The notes beneath the pieces were generated by a model. It worked only from the letters and a program-made list of their open reading frames with translations. It ran no database searches and had not been told where the DNA came from. A program made the position numbers and the translations under genes. This document shows, piece by piece, positions 11,550 through 23,380 of a stretch of DNA of 64,000 nucleotides. This DNA is from Cyclaneusma minus (Eukaryota; Ascomycota; Leotiomycetes; Marthamycetales; Marthamycetaceae): contig JAKZHN010000020.1 in assembly GCA_037179335.1 (NCBI GenBank), positions 248,001 to 312,000 on the forward strand, written 5' to 3'. Every line of letters starts with the position of its first letter. Within the stretch, counting starts at the first letter, position 1.

Positions 11550-12536
11550 TGTCTCAGAGTGCGTAGACGGAGTGTGTTGCGGAAAGGATTGGCGTGGAAG
11601 TCTGAGATGTGGTGGATGTCGTGGGGAGAGCAAGCCAGGGATGGATGCGGTCGGGATGTAGGAACTGTGGTAGTGTTTTGGGGTGTCGTTCGTGGGAAGC
11701 AGAGCGATCGGTCTTTTTATGAGACGATCGGAGAGGAAGAGGGTTTCGTAGGTCGCTTGGTGGCGTCGCTTGGTGGCGAGTCACAGACTCACAAAAAGCG
11801 GAAAAACAATTGCAGGTTGCCCAGCAACGAGCGGGAAGTGAATGTGACGCTGATGAGATGTGCATCCCGGCACGAGATTTGCTGACTGCACGGGACGTGC
11901 AATTATGCCAATCAAGCCGCTACCCTGGCCTGGCATTCTGTTCTGTTTACCTCAATTACATACGAGCAGCAGAGCGGAGGATGAGACATAGCTGTGAAGC
12001 TTGCCGGGAGTAGTCCACCGCATCACCGAGCTATTTCCCCTGACCTTCAATCCAACCCTTGGTATGTGCGTCTAACTTGTTGATCACCATGAAGACTGAA
12101 GACTTTGACTTTACTGGTGAGCCCGAGGTACAAGACTACCTATTTTTGAAGCCGTCTTACCAGGACCAGCCTCTCATGCAGCACCCGCGCCTAGTGCTGA
12201 AGCTCGCTCCAAATCTCCTGGATCCTGGCACGAGAGCAGTCGAGGAGTCGAGGTCGACATATCATGTTTTGTGGAACAGATGCAGGCTATTAGTCAGCAT
12301 AGCGATGGCTGATCTCCATTGCGACGAAGGACGAGACATAGGCCTCAACTTCAGTCTTCCGACAGCCTCCATTTTCTCCATCTTCCTGGCGCTCCGGCCT
12401 TCTGCTGTCTTCTGAAGACTGAGTGCAGCAGTGCCCATAGTGGCCTTTTACTTGATCCCTTCCGAGAGCTCTGCTACGAAGACACGATGACGAACGCCTT
12501 CCGCCTCAGTAGCAGGTCTTCCTGTAGGCGCATGCC
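11550..12536. other. intergenic region
   Basis: No convincing gene. A frame from 12089 (MKTEDFDFTGEPEVQDYLF) is open for about 108 codons but shows no family or splice support. Confidence 0.45.
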
Positions 12537-13016
12537 ATGGCACCACCGAGGAAGAATCGCCATGTAAGTCTCTCGGAATGCCCGATTCGACCGAGTCTGA
12601 TATGTCCCAGCAGTCGTGCCTACTCGGACAGAGTAAAATCTACACCCCCTTCCAGGCGCGAAAAGCCGCTCGAGACGTCGAATCGTCTACTGGGCACGGG
12701 TCCTGCACGGGCTCTGATGGTGAAAAACCTCCAATTGGCTCTGAAATCCTCGCCCGAGGTCAAAGGAGACCTCCCAAAGCTTATCCTCTGGCCCGGCTTG
12801 AAGGACCCGGCGAGATTGCCCCTCGATGACGAGGAGCTCTCCAAGTATTGCTTCCGAATGAGAACTTTCATATTTGAAGTGTCCGATACAGCTAGGCACC
12901 TGAGAGCCGAACTTCGATATGCCGTCTACGAGGCAGCGATTCACCGACTCACTACCTTGTCATTATCCGTCGACTCACCCCGAATACCTGGCAGTCCAGA
13001 TTGCGCTACCTACTAA
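12537..13016 (+). CDS. hypothetical protein
   Basis: An unspliced frame of 159 codons starts at 12537. Alternatively, a strong GTAAGT donor at 12564 and a CAG acceptor at 12610 would make an 81-aa spliced product ending at 12829. Neither version resembles a known family; the unspliced one has a helical middle (LDDEELSKYCFRMRTFIFEV). Reality and structure are uncertain. Confidence 0.3.
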   Translation: MAPPRKNRHVSLSECPIRPSLICPSSRAYSDRVKSTPPSRREKPLETSNRLLGTGPARALMVKNLQLALKSSPEVKGDLPKLILWPGLKDPARLPLDDEELSKYCFRMRTFIFEVSDTARHLRAELRYAVYEAAIHRLTTLSLSVDSPRIPGSPDCATY

Positions 13017-14321
13017 ATCCCCTTCAGAAAAAGTATCAGAGCAAACTATGTTTAACTGCCGACCACCACCCGAGCCTAGAAAGAATGTTCCAGGGTAGGT
13101 CTACGAATGATTCAACCATCTGGCGCCTGATCAGTTGACCAACTAATGGGGACTTGTCATTGAACCGCCCTAGCACTGGCTCTAGGATACAAGGATAAAA
13201 CTTCCGGTAAATAATGGTAGACCCTTCCATTGAGTTGCCCTTTCTCTGTCCCTCCTTTACCCTCATCGACACCAGAAAACCACCTGGATTACTGCATGTT
13301 TCCGACTCTGCATTGTGGGAATTATCGTATATAGTACGTCACGCGTGCCCCATCGTGTAGACCAAACACTGAGTCACGGTTTGGCAGATGGCTCGGTTAC
13401 TCTGCCTGCCTATTTATATATATATGGATACAGGCACATTGGTTGAGAAAGGTTGTGAAGGTTTGAATCCCTACAAACCGGAGTTCCATTTCCAGTCACT
13501 GAAAAGAGCAGAAATTCTTTTCCTCTGAAGTCCAGCCACTTCAAAAATTCCTTTCTTTCCACTTGTTTCGGCCGCCTGCTTTCGTGGGCCTCTATTGACT
13601 GTCGTTACATACGATGGACAAGTACCGTCATAAATCAGGACTTTCATACATGAAACAAAGCCTGGACCCTGGTGATGGTACGTCGGGACGTTGACAAGTG
13701 TTAGGTACCCAGTCACCGCCGATACCGAAAGTATAAACTTCCGCCCAGACAAAGTCAAACCGGAGCAGGCGGGCAACTCTGAAGGCTCCGCCAATAGTCT
13801 CAACACCCCAAACTACCGCAACCGGGCGGGAAGTTAGGAATCCGACCATGCCGCCAGAGTTTCCGTAGCATGGAGTCTACTTGCACATGCTATCGCAGCA
13901 AGTTGGAAAATCCCCACAAGTTAAACAAATCCCATGACGGAGATTCCCCAACGCATCTCTGTAATACGGAAAGCTTCGTCCTGCAGAAGCGAAAAGAAAG
14001 TTCAAGTGCTGCAAGATTAACTCTCGTTGACGACGGGAGTCTCATCGGAAGAGCTCTGAGGACGTGCGATAGGTTGACTTTTGAAGTTCCAGAACCCGAG
14101 ATTCTTGTCTGGGTGAACCTAAGCTTCTTTAAGCTGCGGAACCTGCTTTGCGACACTATTCATGAATAAGGCTGACAGTGCAGAAGCAGTATCCTTACCT
14201 TCGAAGTATATTTTCGTTTTGCATCTTGATATAGTCATACCTCCCACGTATCTTCCACGATGCTATCCCTCAAGCTCACCAACTTCCTCAACCCATCATC
14301 TCCAACTCCGCCGTCATCAAC
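13017..14321. other. intergenic region upstream of the transporter
   Basis: Short, mutually overlapping frames only. A TATATATATA stretch occurs near 13420. No RNA gene recognised. Confidence 0.5.
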
Positions 14322-16180
14322 ATGGCGATCTACAGCTCCATCACCGGCGGGTTTCGCAACTTCAGAGACTCGCTACGAATGCGACCGATCCAAGCCCTAA
14401 CATGGTTCTCCTGCTGGCTCGGCTGGTCGATCGCCTGTCTCGAATTCTCGGTGCTTTCGTTCACCCTAACCAACATAGCCACATATCTTCATGTTGAAAC
14501 AGCGAAGATATCGAACGCCAATACCGTCAGCTTGCTTTCGCGTGCTCTTGGAGGTGCCATCTTTGGGATTGCGGGGGATCAGTATGGGAGGAAATTGCCG
14601 CTGTTGGCGGACTTTACGCTTTGTGCTGTTACGAGTCTGGGGACGGGGTTTATAAAGACGGAGGGGCAGCTTATTGCTGTTAGGTTTTTGTATGGTGAGT
14701 CGAGAGTTTTTGGGTCGTTGCTGGGGCTTTGTTGGTCTGGTTGAAAGTCGCAGTGGGAGTTTTTGGATCGTTGTCTAGAACCTTACGGTCAAGTTGAGTT
14801 GCTTTGGGAGTCAAGTTCTGTCCCAAGTTTTCTCCAAGTTGCAGTTGTCGAGATGTTCTCGATTGCGATACCCATATATGCCTCAAGTTTGGCTGACTTC
14901 GATCGAAGGTATTGGACTAGGAGGAGCCTATGGATTGGTCGTGTCCACCGCACTGGAAGCAGTTCCCAGAAAGGCAAGAGGAATCGTTTCCGGATCCGTA
15001 GGAGAGTCCTTCGCCGTTGGCTCCATCCTTGCCTCCGGCCTATCTCTCGCCATGGGTAACGTCCCACTTTCTCAAGAAAAGCCCCCTTCTATATACACAA
15101 CTAACACCCGCCAGTTGGCAAACACGGATGGCGCTCCCTCTACTTCCTCGCTGCCGGCCTCATGATCCCCGCCTTCCTCATGCGTCTCGTCCTTCCCTCT
15201 TATTCCACAACACACACAGCGCTCACCACCTCATCCCTCGACTCCTCCCGCGCAGCCACCGGCGGCGGCCTCTCCTTCATCAAAAAGGTCAAATACGTCG
15301 CCCGCACCCACCCCTACCTCTTCATCTACATGTGCGCCCTAACCGCCTGCATCCTCACGCGCGAACACGGCGTCAACGACGTCTACCCAGCCATGCTCCG
15401 CACCCAACGCCACCTCCCCTCCCGCCAAATAACCTACACAACCATAATAACCTCCTTCGGCGCCGTCTTCGGCGCGCCCACCTTCGGCGTGCTGGGCCAC
15501 CGCTATTCCCTAAAATGGGTCCCCTTCTGCGGTGCCGCCATCTCTATTCCTTTCCTGGCGCTTTGGGCGCTTAGTACGAGCTGGCACATGATTGCTCTGG
15601 GAGGCTTCATGCATCAATTCTTTTTTGGTGCTGCCGGTGGGAATTTGGGTCATATGTTTCAGCAGATGTGTCCGCATGCGGGCGCCAGGGCGGCTTTTGC
15701 GGGCGTGGCGTATAATATTGGGGCGGCGATTTCGTCGATTGCCCCTACGACGGTCAATCATCTGGCGGAGCATTATGCGCTGGATGATGGGACGCCGGAT
15801 TATGCGCATACGCAGTTGATTTTTGTGGTCATTGTATGCAACACTATGATCCTTCATTCCCTATCCCCTTCCCTTTCTATCCAAACTCAAGCTGAGATAT
15901 CGGAACTGATGTTGAACGTGGTAACTAGTGTCAGAGTCTCGTCGTCCTCTGCCTGGGACTCATGCCGGCGAAGAGTCTGAACCCGACCTGGGACAGCGAA
16001 GATCCCAACGCCGAAGACCCGCACGCCGGTGCAGAAGCAGAAACCACAGCTACCGCTGTCGAGGAAGCAAAGCAGCCGGAAGTTGAGAAAACTGAGGCTG
16101 AAAGCGCGGTCCGCTATTTGCATGCTGACGGGTCAGGGAGGCTTCCTGCCTCAGACATGATATATCATATGATGTACTGA
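14322..16180 (+). CDS. MFS transporter, JEN1/SHS-like carboxylate:H+ symporter
   Basis: A major-facilitator protein of the sialate/lactate (SHS) branch, which in fungi imports monocarboxylates across the plasma membrane with protons. Four exons: 14322-14694, 14909-15055, 15115-15833 and 15935-16180, closing in frame at 494 aa. The loop 2-3 MFS signature is GIAGDQYGRKLP. IGLGGAYGLVVSTALEAVP then KARGIVSG and HGWRSLYFL follow in family order. The second half has EHGVNDVYPAML, where the JEN signature usually reads HG-x-QD-x-YPT, so the Q is replaced by N. The tail after residue about 430 is soluble, Ala/Glu-rich. The substrate is inferred from family only and the signature substitution makes it uncertain. 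The first intron (214 bp) is longer than the others. Confidence 0.85.
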
Positions 16181-16903
16181 GGCTACATCTCATGGGTAAA
16201 ATGGCAATTCTGGATTTTGGGAAACAAAAGCCGGTCGTTTTTTGCTGGGTACGGACAAGCATTTAGGTTGTTGGAGAAGAAGTTCCTGTCGGGAAGAGAG
16301 ATGCCTGTCCCCTAGGGGGAGAGATGCCTGTCAGGAAAGGAGATTCCTGTCAGGACAAAAGAGACCTGTCAAGTCCTGGAAAGCATGCCAAACAATTGGA
16401 AGCGGCCTTTTTGTAATGCGAGATGACGCGACATGGAGGTATGAAATACATGAGAGACGTTTAAATCGAGAAGCAGCATGAGGTGTTGTTTATCCTACGA
16501 TTTGCGAACGAATTCGCAAATGACAAATATTTGGCAAACGACAGAGACATGAAATGACACATGTGAACTAACTTGGGTATGAGAATTACCAGGTACCTAT
16601 CGAATTTTTGCTGCTTGTCGGTGAGCAAAATGGCTGTCACTCGAAGTTAAACGCCCGTTCAAGCGTCGTTTTGTCGATCACGCCAGTGCGGCGCATTTCT
16701 ACGCCGCTCTTTCCACTCCTGTCGAGCGCGTATCAGTTCTCACAGCGGCGTAAAATGTTCACTTTCTGCTGATTTGCCGTGTTGCACTTCTCACTCGCCA
16801 TCATCTTCGAATTCTTCTCGTTTCCAGCCCGAACGCCAGGATTTTTTTGTCTAACCCCCATCTAAGAGCATGATTTATAGCAATTTACCACAAATCTCTG
16901 TAC
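16181..16903. other. intergenic region with a small minisatellite
   Basis: Besides the repeat at 16285-16375 and a 9-bp inverted repeat at 16500-16521, no gene is seen. Confidence 0.5.
16285..16375. repeat. degenerate minisatellite, about 19-23 bp unit
   Basis: Five consecutive units each beginning with CCTGTC, at 16285, 16304, 16327, 16346 and 16365 (spacings 19, 23, 19 and 19 bp), with a GGAAAGGAGAT-like remainder. It lies outside any coding frame. Confidence 0.7.
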
Positions 16904-18552
16904 CTAGCGTTCTACAAAGCCCACCGCCTCCCTCACAACCTCCATCGTCCCCTCCGCACTTGCCCTCGCCCTCTCCCTCCCCATCTCCTCCACCTCCCGC
17001 AACAACCTCCCACCCCTCCTCTCACTCACCTCTCTAAACATCTCCCCCACCGGCTGCAACTTCTCCACCACCGTCTCCGCCACCCTTTTCTTCAACTCCC
17101 CCAATTTCATTCCCTGCATCTCCGCACCCAATTCCTCTGCCGATTTTCCGTGGTCTCCCAAATGCGCCATCAATTCTAGCAGGTTGGATACGCCAGGACG
17201 CTGCACGGGGTCGTAGGAAACGGCGTTGGTGGAGTCGGTGATGGCGGACATGATTTTTTGACGGATGACTGTGGGCGAGTCGGTGAGTAGGATGCGTGAG
17301 GCGGGGTTGGCGTGCGATTTGGACATTTTGCGGGTGGGGTGTGTGAGCGACATGATGCGCTTTGCTGGGGCTACTGACCGAGAGACGTCAATATGCAATA
17401 TTTTGAAATTCTGAAATTGGAATTGACATCAAAATTAAGGGCGGAAAGAGGATCGGGGGGATTTTACAGATGAAATGATCAAATGTGAATGGAAAACTTA
17501 CAGACGATGGTTTCGGGAGCAACTAAGTGCTTGCCGTACGCGTGGTTGAAGTTCGTGGCACATTCGCGGGCGAATTCGAGATGTTGGCTCTGGTCTTCGC
17601 CCACGGGGACGTGTGTAGCTCTGATCAGAATCTCGTGAGCTGCTCGTTTGTACAATAAATCCAAAAGAGGAAAAAAAACCTAAACACTCATTCCAAAATG
17701 GTTAAAGCGTGGGAAGGAAACTTACCCATGGACGAGGATATCAGCAGCCTGGAGGACAGGATACGAGAAGAGACCCAGCTTCAGTTTCGACCTGTTGTCT
17801 CCATCCAACGGCGAGGCGTCGGAAGACAACGACAATTTGCTCTAAGAGAACCATATCAGCAAACTTGTCTTGGAAGATCAAAGAACGAGAAAACAAAGAG
17901 AACCCAGTGAGAAAGACTCGGGATCCTTTGAAAGCACCCTGATATGCCAAATAAAAAGACGAAAACACAATCACATACCTTCCACTGTGTCATCCTCGAC
18001 AAATACCCCATACTAGCCGTACAGCTCAAAATCCACATCAACTCCACATGCGCCGGAACCTGCAGCAACACCATCAGCCTCTCTCCCCTCCAGCCCTTAC
18101 CCCCACCCCCCACCCAGGCACGCACTCACAGCACTCTGACAAAACAACACACATCTCTCCGGACACAGCCCAATCGCCAGCAAAACCGCCAACATCTCCC
18201 TCTTCCACCTCTTCAACCTCTCTCTATCCTGCGGCACCGTAATAGCATGCAAATCCACAATCGAAAACAGCAGTTTGGTGTCCGGTGAAGCGGCATCTTG
18301 GAGCTTGACCCAGGGGAGCAGGGCGCCGAGGTAGTTGCCGAGGTGCGGGATACCGGTTGGTTGGATGCCGGAGAAGATGACTTGGGGTTTGGTGGAGGGG
18401 GGCGAGGGGGTGGCATGCGGAGATGCAGGGGGGGCGGAGGAGGGATGGGTGGTGGTGCATGAGAAGTGGGCGAGGAGGGAAGAGTTTGATGGAGGCGTGA
18501 TGGCGCGCCGGAGATGCGGCTTTAGACCGTGGTGGTGGCGAGCCAGCAGCAT
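16904..18552 (-). CDS. MSW1: mitochondrial tryptophanyl-tRNA synthetase
   Basis: A class I aminoacyl-tRNA synthetase charging mitochondrial tRNA-Trp. Five exons: 18130-18552, 17979-18059, 17726-17841, 17502-17620 and 16904-17373, total 402 aa. The N-terminus (MLLARHHHGLKPHLRRAITP) is Arg/His-rich, without acids, as for a mitochondrial presequence. The HIGH-type motif is in SGIQPTGIPHLGNYLG (residues 61-76). KMSKS is exact at residues 262-266. Other family strings are SAVPAHVELMWIL, MGYLSRMTQWK, ILVHGATHVPVGEDQSQHLE and the C-terminal helical anticodon-binding part. The bacterial/mitochondrial form is indicated by its short length and by these strings. Both catalytic motifs are intact. Confidence 0.95.
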
Positions 18553-19007
18553 TTCTTTTGAGGTGTGGAAAAACTGGACCTAGAGGAAGATTGGAAGGAG
18601 TGGCATTCTGGTGTCTGGTTGTTGAGAGGTGAAGGTTCTGAGGGCGGGAGGGACGGAAGATGAAGATTAAACACGGTCTCAGCACGTGACTCTAAACGTA
18701 CGATTATTTATTTCCAAAAATGGTCAGATTGGGGGGATGAAAGTGGTCTTTATTCATGGGAAATCGGGTATAGGAGGTAGCAACCGGGTGTTGGTTGCGC
18801 ATTCTATACATATTTATACAAATTTACGTGTACACCTGGCATGCCCAATGTTAGGCTTTTTCGTGTACATGTAGCAAGCAACCTCCTATCCTCGACGCCA
18901 GCCCATGCAACAGCCGAAATAAAATAGCCATCATATGGCCCTATAAGCGGGATCCCATATGAGGTATCTCCCTCTCACTCAGACATATTCTCCCTACAAG
19001 CCACCGT
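18553..19007. other. intergenic region
   Basis: Upstream of MSW1 and downstream of the uS10m gene, both on the minus strand; nothing else recognised. Confidence 0.5.
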
Positions 19008-20008
19008 CTAAGCCTTCACTGCCGGCGCCTTATTCTCCTGCTTCATCTTCTTCACGACATCCTTCACACTCCCCTCCAGCATCTTCTTCCTACCAAACTG
19101 CGCCCACTTATTCGCCATCACCCCCTTCATCTTCTCCATCTGCATATCCATCTCCTTCCCAACCCCCACCTTATTATGCTCCCACACATTCGCCTTCATA
19201 CCCACTCCATAATACTGATGTTCCCTCAAGAACGCCAGCCAGATCTGCACCGTCTCCGGATGTCCATCCCTGATCTGTATCAATCTCCGCATCGTAATCC
19301 TCTCATAATTCTCTTGCGATTTTTTGAAAATGAAAACGGAGCGAGGGACTGTCCAGCGCTCGGTGATTCGGGGCAGAGGGACGGGGCCGTAGGCGGGGAG
19401 TTTGAGGTAGTAGGCGGCGCGCATGGCAAAGTCGGCGAAGAGCTCGAGATTGCGGATGCTGTAGGAGCGCATTTGTAGATCGCAGGTGGGAATGCCATAT
19501 TTGGCTTCGCGACGGAGGGGCCTGAGGTAGGCGGCTTGTACGTTTCGTGGTAATCGTACATCTTGTTCCCAAGGCATGTCATTGGGTGCTTCTTTCTGGG
19601 GATCGAGCGACGCTTCTCTGTTGGAAAGTGAGCATGAAGTTTCGCTACGAAAAGGATACTGGGAGATCGTACTTGGACATTTGTGCTAGGCTTGCTTGGA
19701 ATTCAGCGATGTTGCGCTTCACGTCGTCTTCGACAATCTCGCTGCCCTCGTCGGTCTCTGGTGCCGCAAATGTCTTTCCGAAACTATCTGGCGATCAGCT
19801 CGAAGTTCCATTGTTAGGAGCAATTGGCGTACTCTGTGGTTTTGGGAGTCGGAGGGATCTCTTCTCCAACGCTCCGATGCTGTGTGCTGGAGAAGCCGGC
19901 CCTGGAGCTTCGCACAACAGCACTTGGGGATAAAGCGATGCGCGGAATAGGCTGGCGCATCATCAGAGACCTCAGCCGCATTGGCGCGGTCCGAATTGAT
20001 GAGGCCAT
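19008..20008 (-). CDS. RSM10: mitochondrial small ribosomal subunit protein uS10m
   Basis: A component of the mitoribosomal small subunit, in the mitochondrial matrix. Three exons: 19833-20008, 19673-19783 and 19008-19617, 298 aa. The ATG at 20008 (MASSIRTAPMRLRSLMMRQ) gives a classical Arg/Ser-rich presequence; the frame is open upstream but reads as leader. The S10 core starts at LPRNVQAAYLRPLRREAKYG and includes LQMRSYSIRNLELFADFA, GPVPLPRITERWTVPRS and RITMRRLIQIRDGHPETV. A fungal extension follows, ending in a Lys-rich helix. The acceptor of exon 2 must be the ATAG at 19784-19787, because the CAG four bases earlier would create a stop. It is the neighbour of MSW1, another mitochondrial translation gene. 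Confidence 0.95.
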
Positions 20009-20874
20009 CGTTGCGTGGGTCTCTTTCGCAACGATTGTAGCTTGGGGAAACTTTGTCCGCGAGGTCGCGATTTTGCTCGCCTCCAGATTAGAGTGTCGCG
20101 GCCACGTGACGGTCCTCACTGGAGACATTTCAAGTCCGACATTTTTGAGAATTTATAGTGGCTTCGAAGTAACATTGTTTACGCTATGATCTATATGCAA
20201 ACTTCTCGTCTTATATCATTTTGTGCTTTGGAAACTCTCGGGAAAAGACCAGGGGATGGTAATCTTCATCCGAATCACCACCATAACACAAGACACCAAG
20301 CTACTCTGATGATTCTATATTCATGTCACTTTGGGAGAACCGAATGATTGTGGATGATCCCAGTTATTTGGGATGATGGGCTGTGTATGATTTAGATGAA
20401 CCATTGGGCTGACTATTCTGTCGCTTCATTTTTTTCTTCTATGTGACAGTCGTGGTTTAACCATTCGATCCATCCTACTACCTCTGTACATCATACCTGG
20501 TGCCCTCGTCCCCAACAGGTGATGATACCCTCTTCACGAAGGAGGATGCTTCTCGTTTCCTGGCATGCATGCTCAGGAGCAGCACAGCCCGCTGAAGCGA
20601 GCTAGGCCACGGTGTTGTGGACCGCTTACTATTGAAGGGCCAACTTGAGATAGGGCATCATTCCAGAATACCTTCTCCACGGGCGGCAGTGCCGCTGCGA
20701 GTAGCGGTGATCGTCGTCTGGCGGTCTTTGAGAGCCATGGACGATGGCAAACGGCTGGCGGTATGACCGAGGCAGGGGGGCTTTTTGTTGCAGTCCCACT
20801 CGGCGCCCGAGACACTCTTGCAGTTCGGCCACTGCTCGAGTCGAAAAATCTGTCCAAGCAGTGTCCACCACCAT
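20009..20874. other. intergenic region
   Basis: About 870 bp between the uS10m start and the FCF2 stop; no gene or repeat supported. Confidence 0.5.
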
Positions 20875-21757
20875 TCAAGATTTCTTTCCCTTCCGCTTCG
20901 CCTTGAGCGCCTTGTAATGAGCCTTCTTCCCACTCGTCTTCGCCTCCTGTATCTGGTTATACTTTGACTTAAACTTCTGGTTGCTCTTCTCCGCCGCCAG
21001 CACCTCATCCGCCAGCGTCTGCTTCCTCTCCTTATTCGTCAACCTGGCACTGAAGAACTCTGTCGGACCCTCAATAATAGTACCCACTTGGGAATACTCA
21101 GGGATCTTGTTGTTGTTTTCTTTCTTGTAGTGGCGCTTGGGGTCGAGCACGTTTCGCATTTTCAGCAGTTGAAGGTCGCGCTTCAACTCGGGAGTTAGGT
21201 TGGTTTTGGGGAGATCGAACCAGTCTGAGCCGGCAGTGGCTTTTTCAGTCTGATTGGATGCGTTAGTATAATGACTTGGGAAAGCGACGTTGACAAAATA
21301 TCAAGACAGTATGCTTATAGTCAGAGTAACTATGAATTTGCGGCGAAAGCCACGGCTCTCATTGGTGCGGACAGGCGTCCAAGACGGAGCCAAGATTCCG
21401 CTCAAGAGTAAATTATGTTTTCTTCATGAAGCAGGCAGACAGGGGATCGGTAGGAAGGTGTAGAAGCTGACGTACCTTTTTGGCCAGCTTTTTGCTCATA
21501 GCACTCTCGACCGTCCGAGGACCATTGGCCAGCTTCTTGGTCTCAGGAGCCACGAGGCGGGAAGGGTCGACGTGGGCGCCATGAGCATCGGTCTTGATGT
21601 AGGAAGACGGCACAAGGGCATTGCTGTTGGTTGTACGAGGCAGTGACAGAGACTTTTCATCACCTTTCACCAGCGCCTGTTGGGAAGCCTTCAGTCGCTC
21701 AGCAGCAGATCGCAGGAGCTGGTGCAGCTGCTCGTCGGACAAATCCTCGGTGGACAT
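20875..21757 (-). CDS. FCF2: pre-rRNA processing protein Fcf2
   Basis: A nucleolar factor of the SSU processome needed for early 18S pre-rRNA cleavages (family knowledge). Two exons, 21476-21757 and 20875-21249, 218 aa. The N-terminal third is variable. The Fcf2 domain occupies the C-terminal half: WFDLPKTNLTPELKRDLQLL, MRNVLDPKRHYKKEN, VGTIIEGPTEFFSARLTNKE, then RKQTLADEVLAAE, ending in a Lys-rich nucleolar-type tail KAKRKGKKS. The intron is 226 bp, larger than its neighbours' introns. The start at 21757 gives MSTEDLSDEQLHQLL. Confidence 0.93.
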
Positions 21758-22275
21758 GGTGGTGGTGAGTCAACCCAAGTCCTGGATTTGTTTTCGCAAA
21801 GAAGTGCGATTCGGAGAAAAAGTTCTCGATGGTGGTGTGGAAAAAAGAGAAACTTGGACTTTGGCGCAGAAGAGTTTGTGTGAGGCACTAACGGAACTAG
21901 CCGCAGCAGTGGCGGTGCAGCTATCGAGCGCCGGAATACTCGCCGAAGCGCAACAACTCCATCGCGAGGTCTCTGTGCCGTCACACACAGTTCCGAGCAG
22001 ACAGCGCACAGAGTGGCATGCGCCGTCACCCGTGCATGAGACTCCCATTCCCATATTCTCGTCCCTTCTCCGCCTTGGAACCTCAAGCGCCCGACTGTAC
22101 CCTGCTCCGATCCTCGATCCATCCGCCAGCGCATTCATTGTCATTCGGATTCATCGTCTGCCGTCAGCCCCGCGTCTGAAGCTAAAGATCGCATATTCGT
22201 CCATTGTCGCGCTCAGCTTCTCTGCAAAACCGCACAACCTCCATGCAATCCTGAGATAGCTTCAACTCTTTAAAT
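21758..22275. promoter_or_regulatory. divergent promoter region FCF2/hapE
   Basis: 518 bp between divergent starts. No individual site is assigned. Confidence 0.4.
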
Positions 22276-23380
22276 ATGGATCAGCAAAATCCATCGGCCC
22301 CAGGTGGTCAGCAGAGACGCCCAGTTTATGATACCAATCACGGTGGTCACTATGGTACGTGTTGCCTTGTCTTCCTACGCCTCAGACCCACTCTAACGTG
22401 TTTGCCTCACAGGTGCCAGTGCCGCGGTTCGTAATCCTCGCGCCTCGAAATGATACATCTGTATTAACAAAGGCATAGCTTTCCGCGCAAGGCTACGCGC
22501 CAGTCCCCGAATTCTACACTGGTGCCTGGGCAAACGTAAGCCACCAGCTCACCGAACTACCACTTCGGGTAGGGCTGATCATGATCTGCTGCAGGTAAAC
22601 CAAGGCCTCCATGGAAACTACCGCGACATCCTCACCACCTACTGGCAACAAATCATCAACCACCTCGAGAATGAAACCCACGACTACAAGCTGCATCAGC
22701 TCCCGCTGGCCCGCATCAAGAAGGTCATGAAGGCCGACCCCGAGGTCAAGATGATTTCCGCCGAGGCCCCTATTCTCTTCGCCAAAGGCTGCGACATCTT
22801 CATTACCGAGCTGACCATGCGCGCCTGGATCCACGCCGAGGAGAACAAGCGACGAACCCTGCAGCGCTCCGACATTGCCTCCGCCTTGTCTAAATCCGAC
22901 ATGTTTGATTTCCTGATCGACATCGTGCCGCGCGAAGACGCTGCTCCCCACACCAAGAGAGCCGCGCAGACCGCCGCGGCTCCGCAAGGTATGCAAGGAA
23001 ATGCGGCCGCTAACGCCCAGATGCCTCCACAACAGCCCAGTATGACCCAACAGCCCGGACACCCTGGCCAGCAGCAGCATACCATGCCTCCCCCCGATTA
23101 CTCCCTCGGCCACTTGCCCCCTGACGACTACCGACAGCAGCCTGGCATGTATCCCGGCCAAGTCCAACCCGGTCCAGCCACCGCGTACGGACAGCCACCA
23201 CCGCACATGTACGGCGAGATGGGCGAGATGTATGGATATCCGCCCATGCAAGCTCAACAGATGTACCACCCAACCCAACGTCCCCAAGACCCCTCAGTGG
23301 GCCAAGATCCTGGCCATAACTTTGCCAGACACGACGGTGGTGAGGCCGATGCTGAGGGCGAGCGGGACTATGAAGTCTAA
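22276..23380 (+). CDS. hapE: CCAAT-binding complex subunit HapE (NF-YC)
   Basis: A histone-fold subunit of the CCAAT-binding factor, pairing with HapC (NF-YB) and HapB in the nucleus, and in aspergilli with HapX for iron control (family knowledge). Four exons: 22276-22354, 22413-22426, 22479-22535 and 22595-23380, 311 aa. Exon 2 is a 14-nt micro-exon with a GTTCGT donor. The histone fold spans about residues 59-164: YWQQIINHLENETHDYKLHQ, LPLARIKKVMKADPEVKMIS, APILFAKGCDIFITELTMRA, RRTLQRSDIASALSKSDMFD. A Pro/Gln/Met/Tyr-rich tail follows. The N-terminal YDTNHGGHYGASAALSAQGY agrees with fungal HapE. SEC15 converges 270 bp downstream. Confidence 0.96.

Noticed and set aside
14162..14497. Frame overlapping the transporter start
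   Set aside because: Ser/His-rich shadow of exon 1 in another frame.
15017..15574. His/Pro/Arg-rich frame inside the transporter
   Set aside because: Shadow of exon 3, which has clear MFS motifs in its own frame.
19833..20128. Longer N-terminus of uS10m from 20128
   Set aside because: It would precede the classical mitochondrial presequence that starts at 20008.
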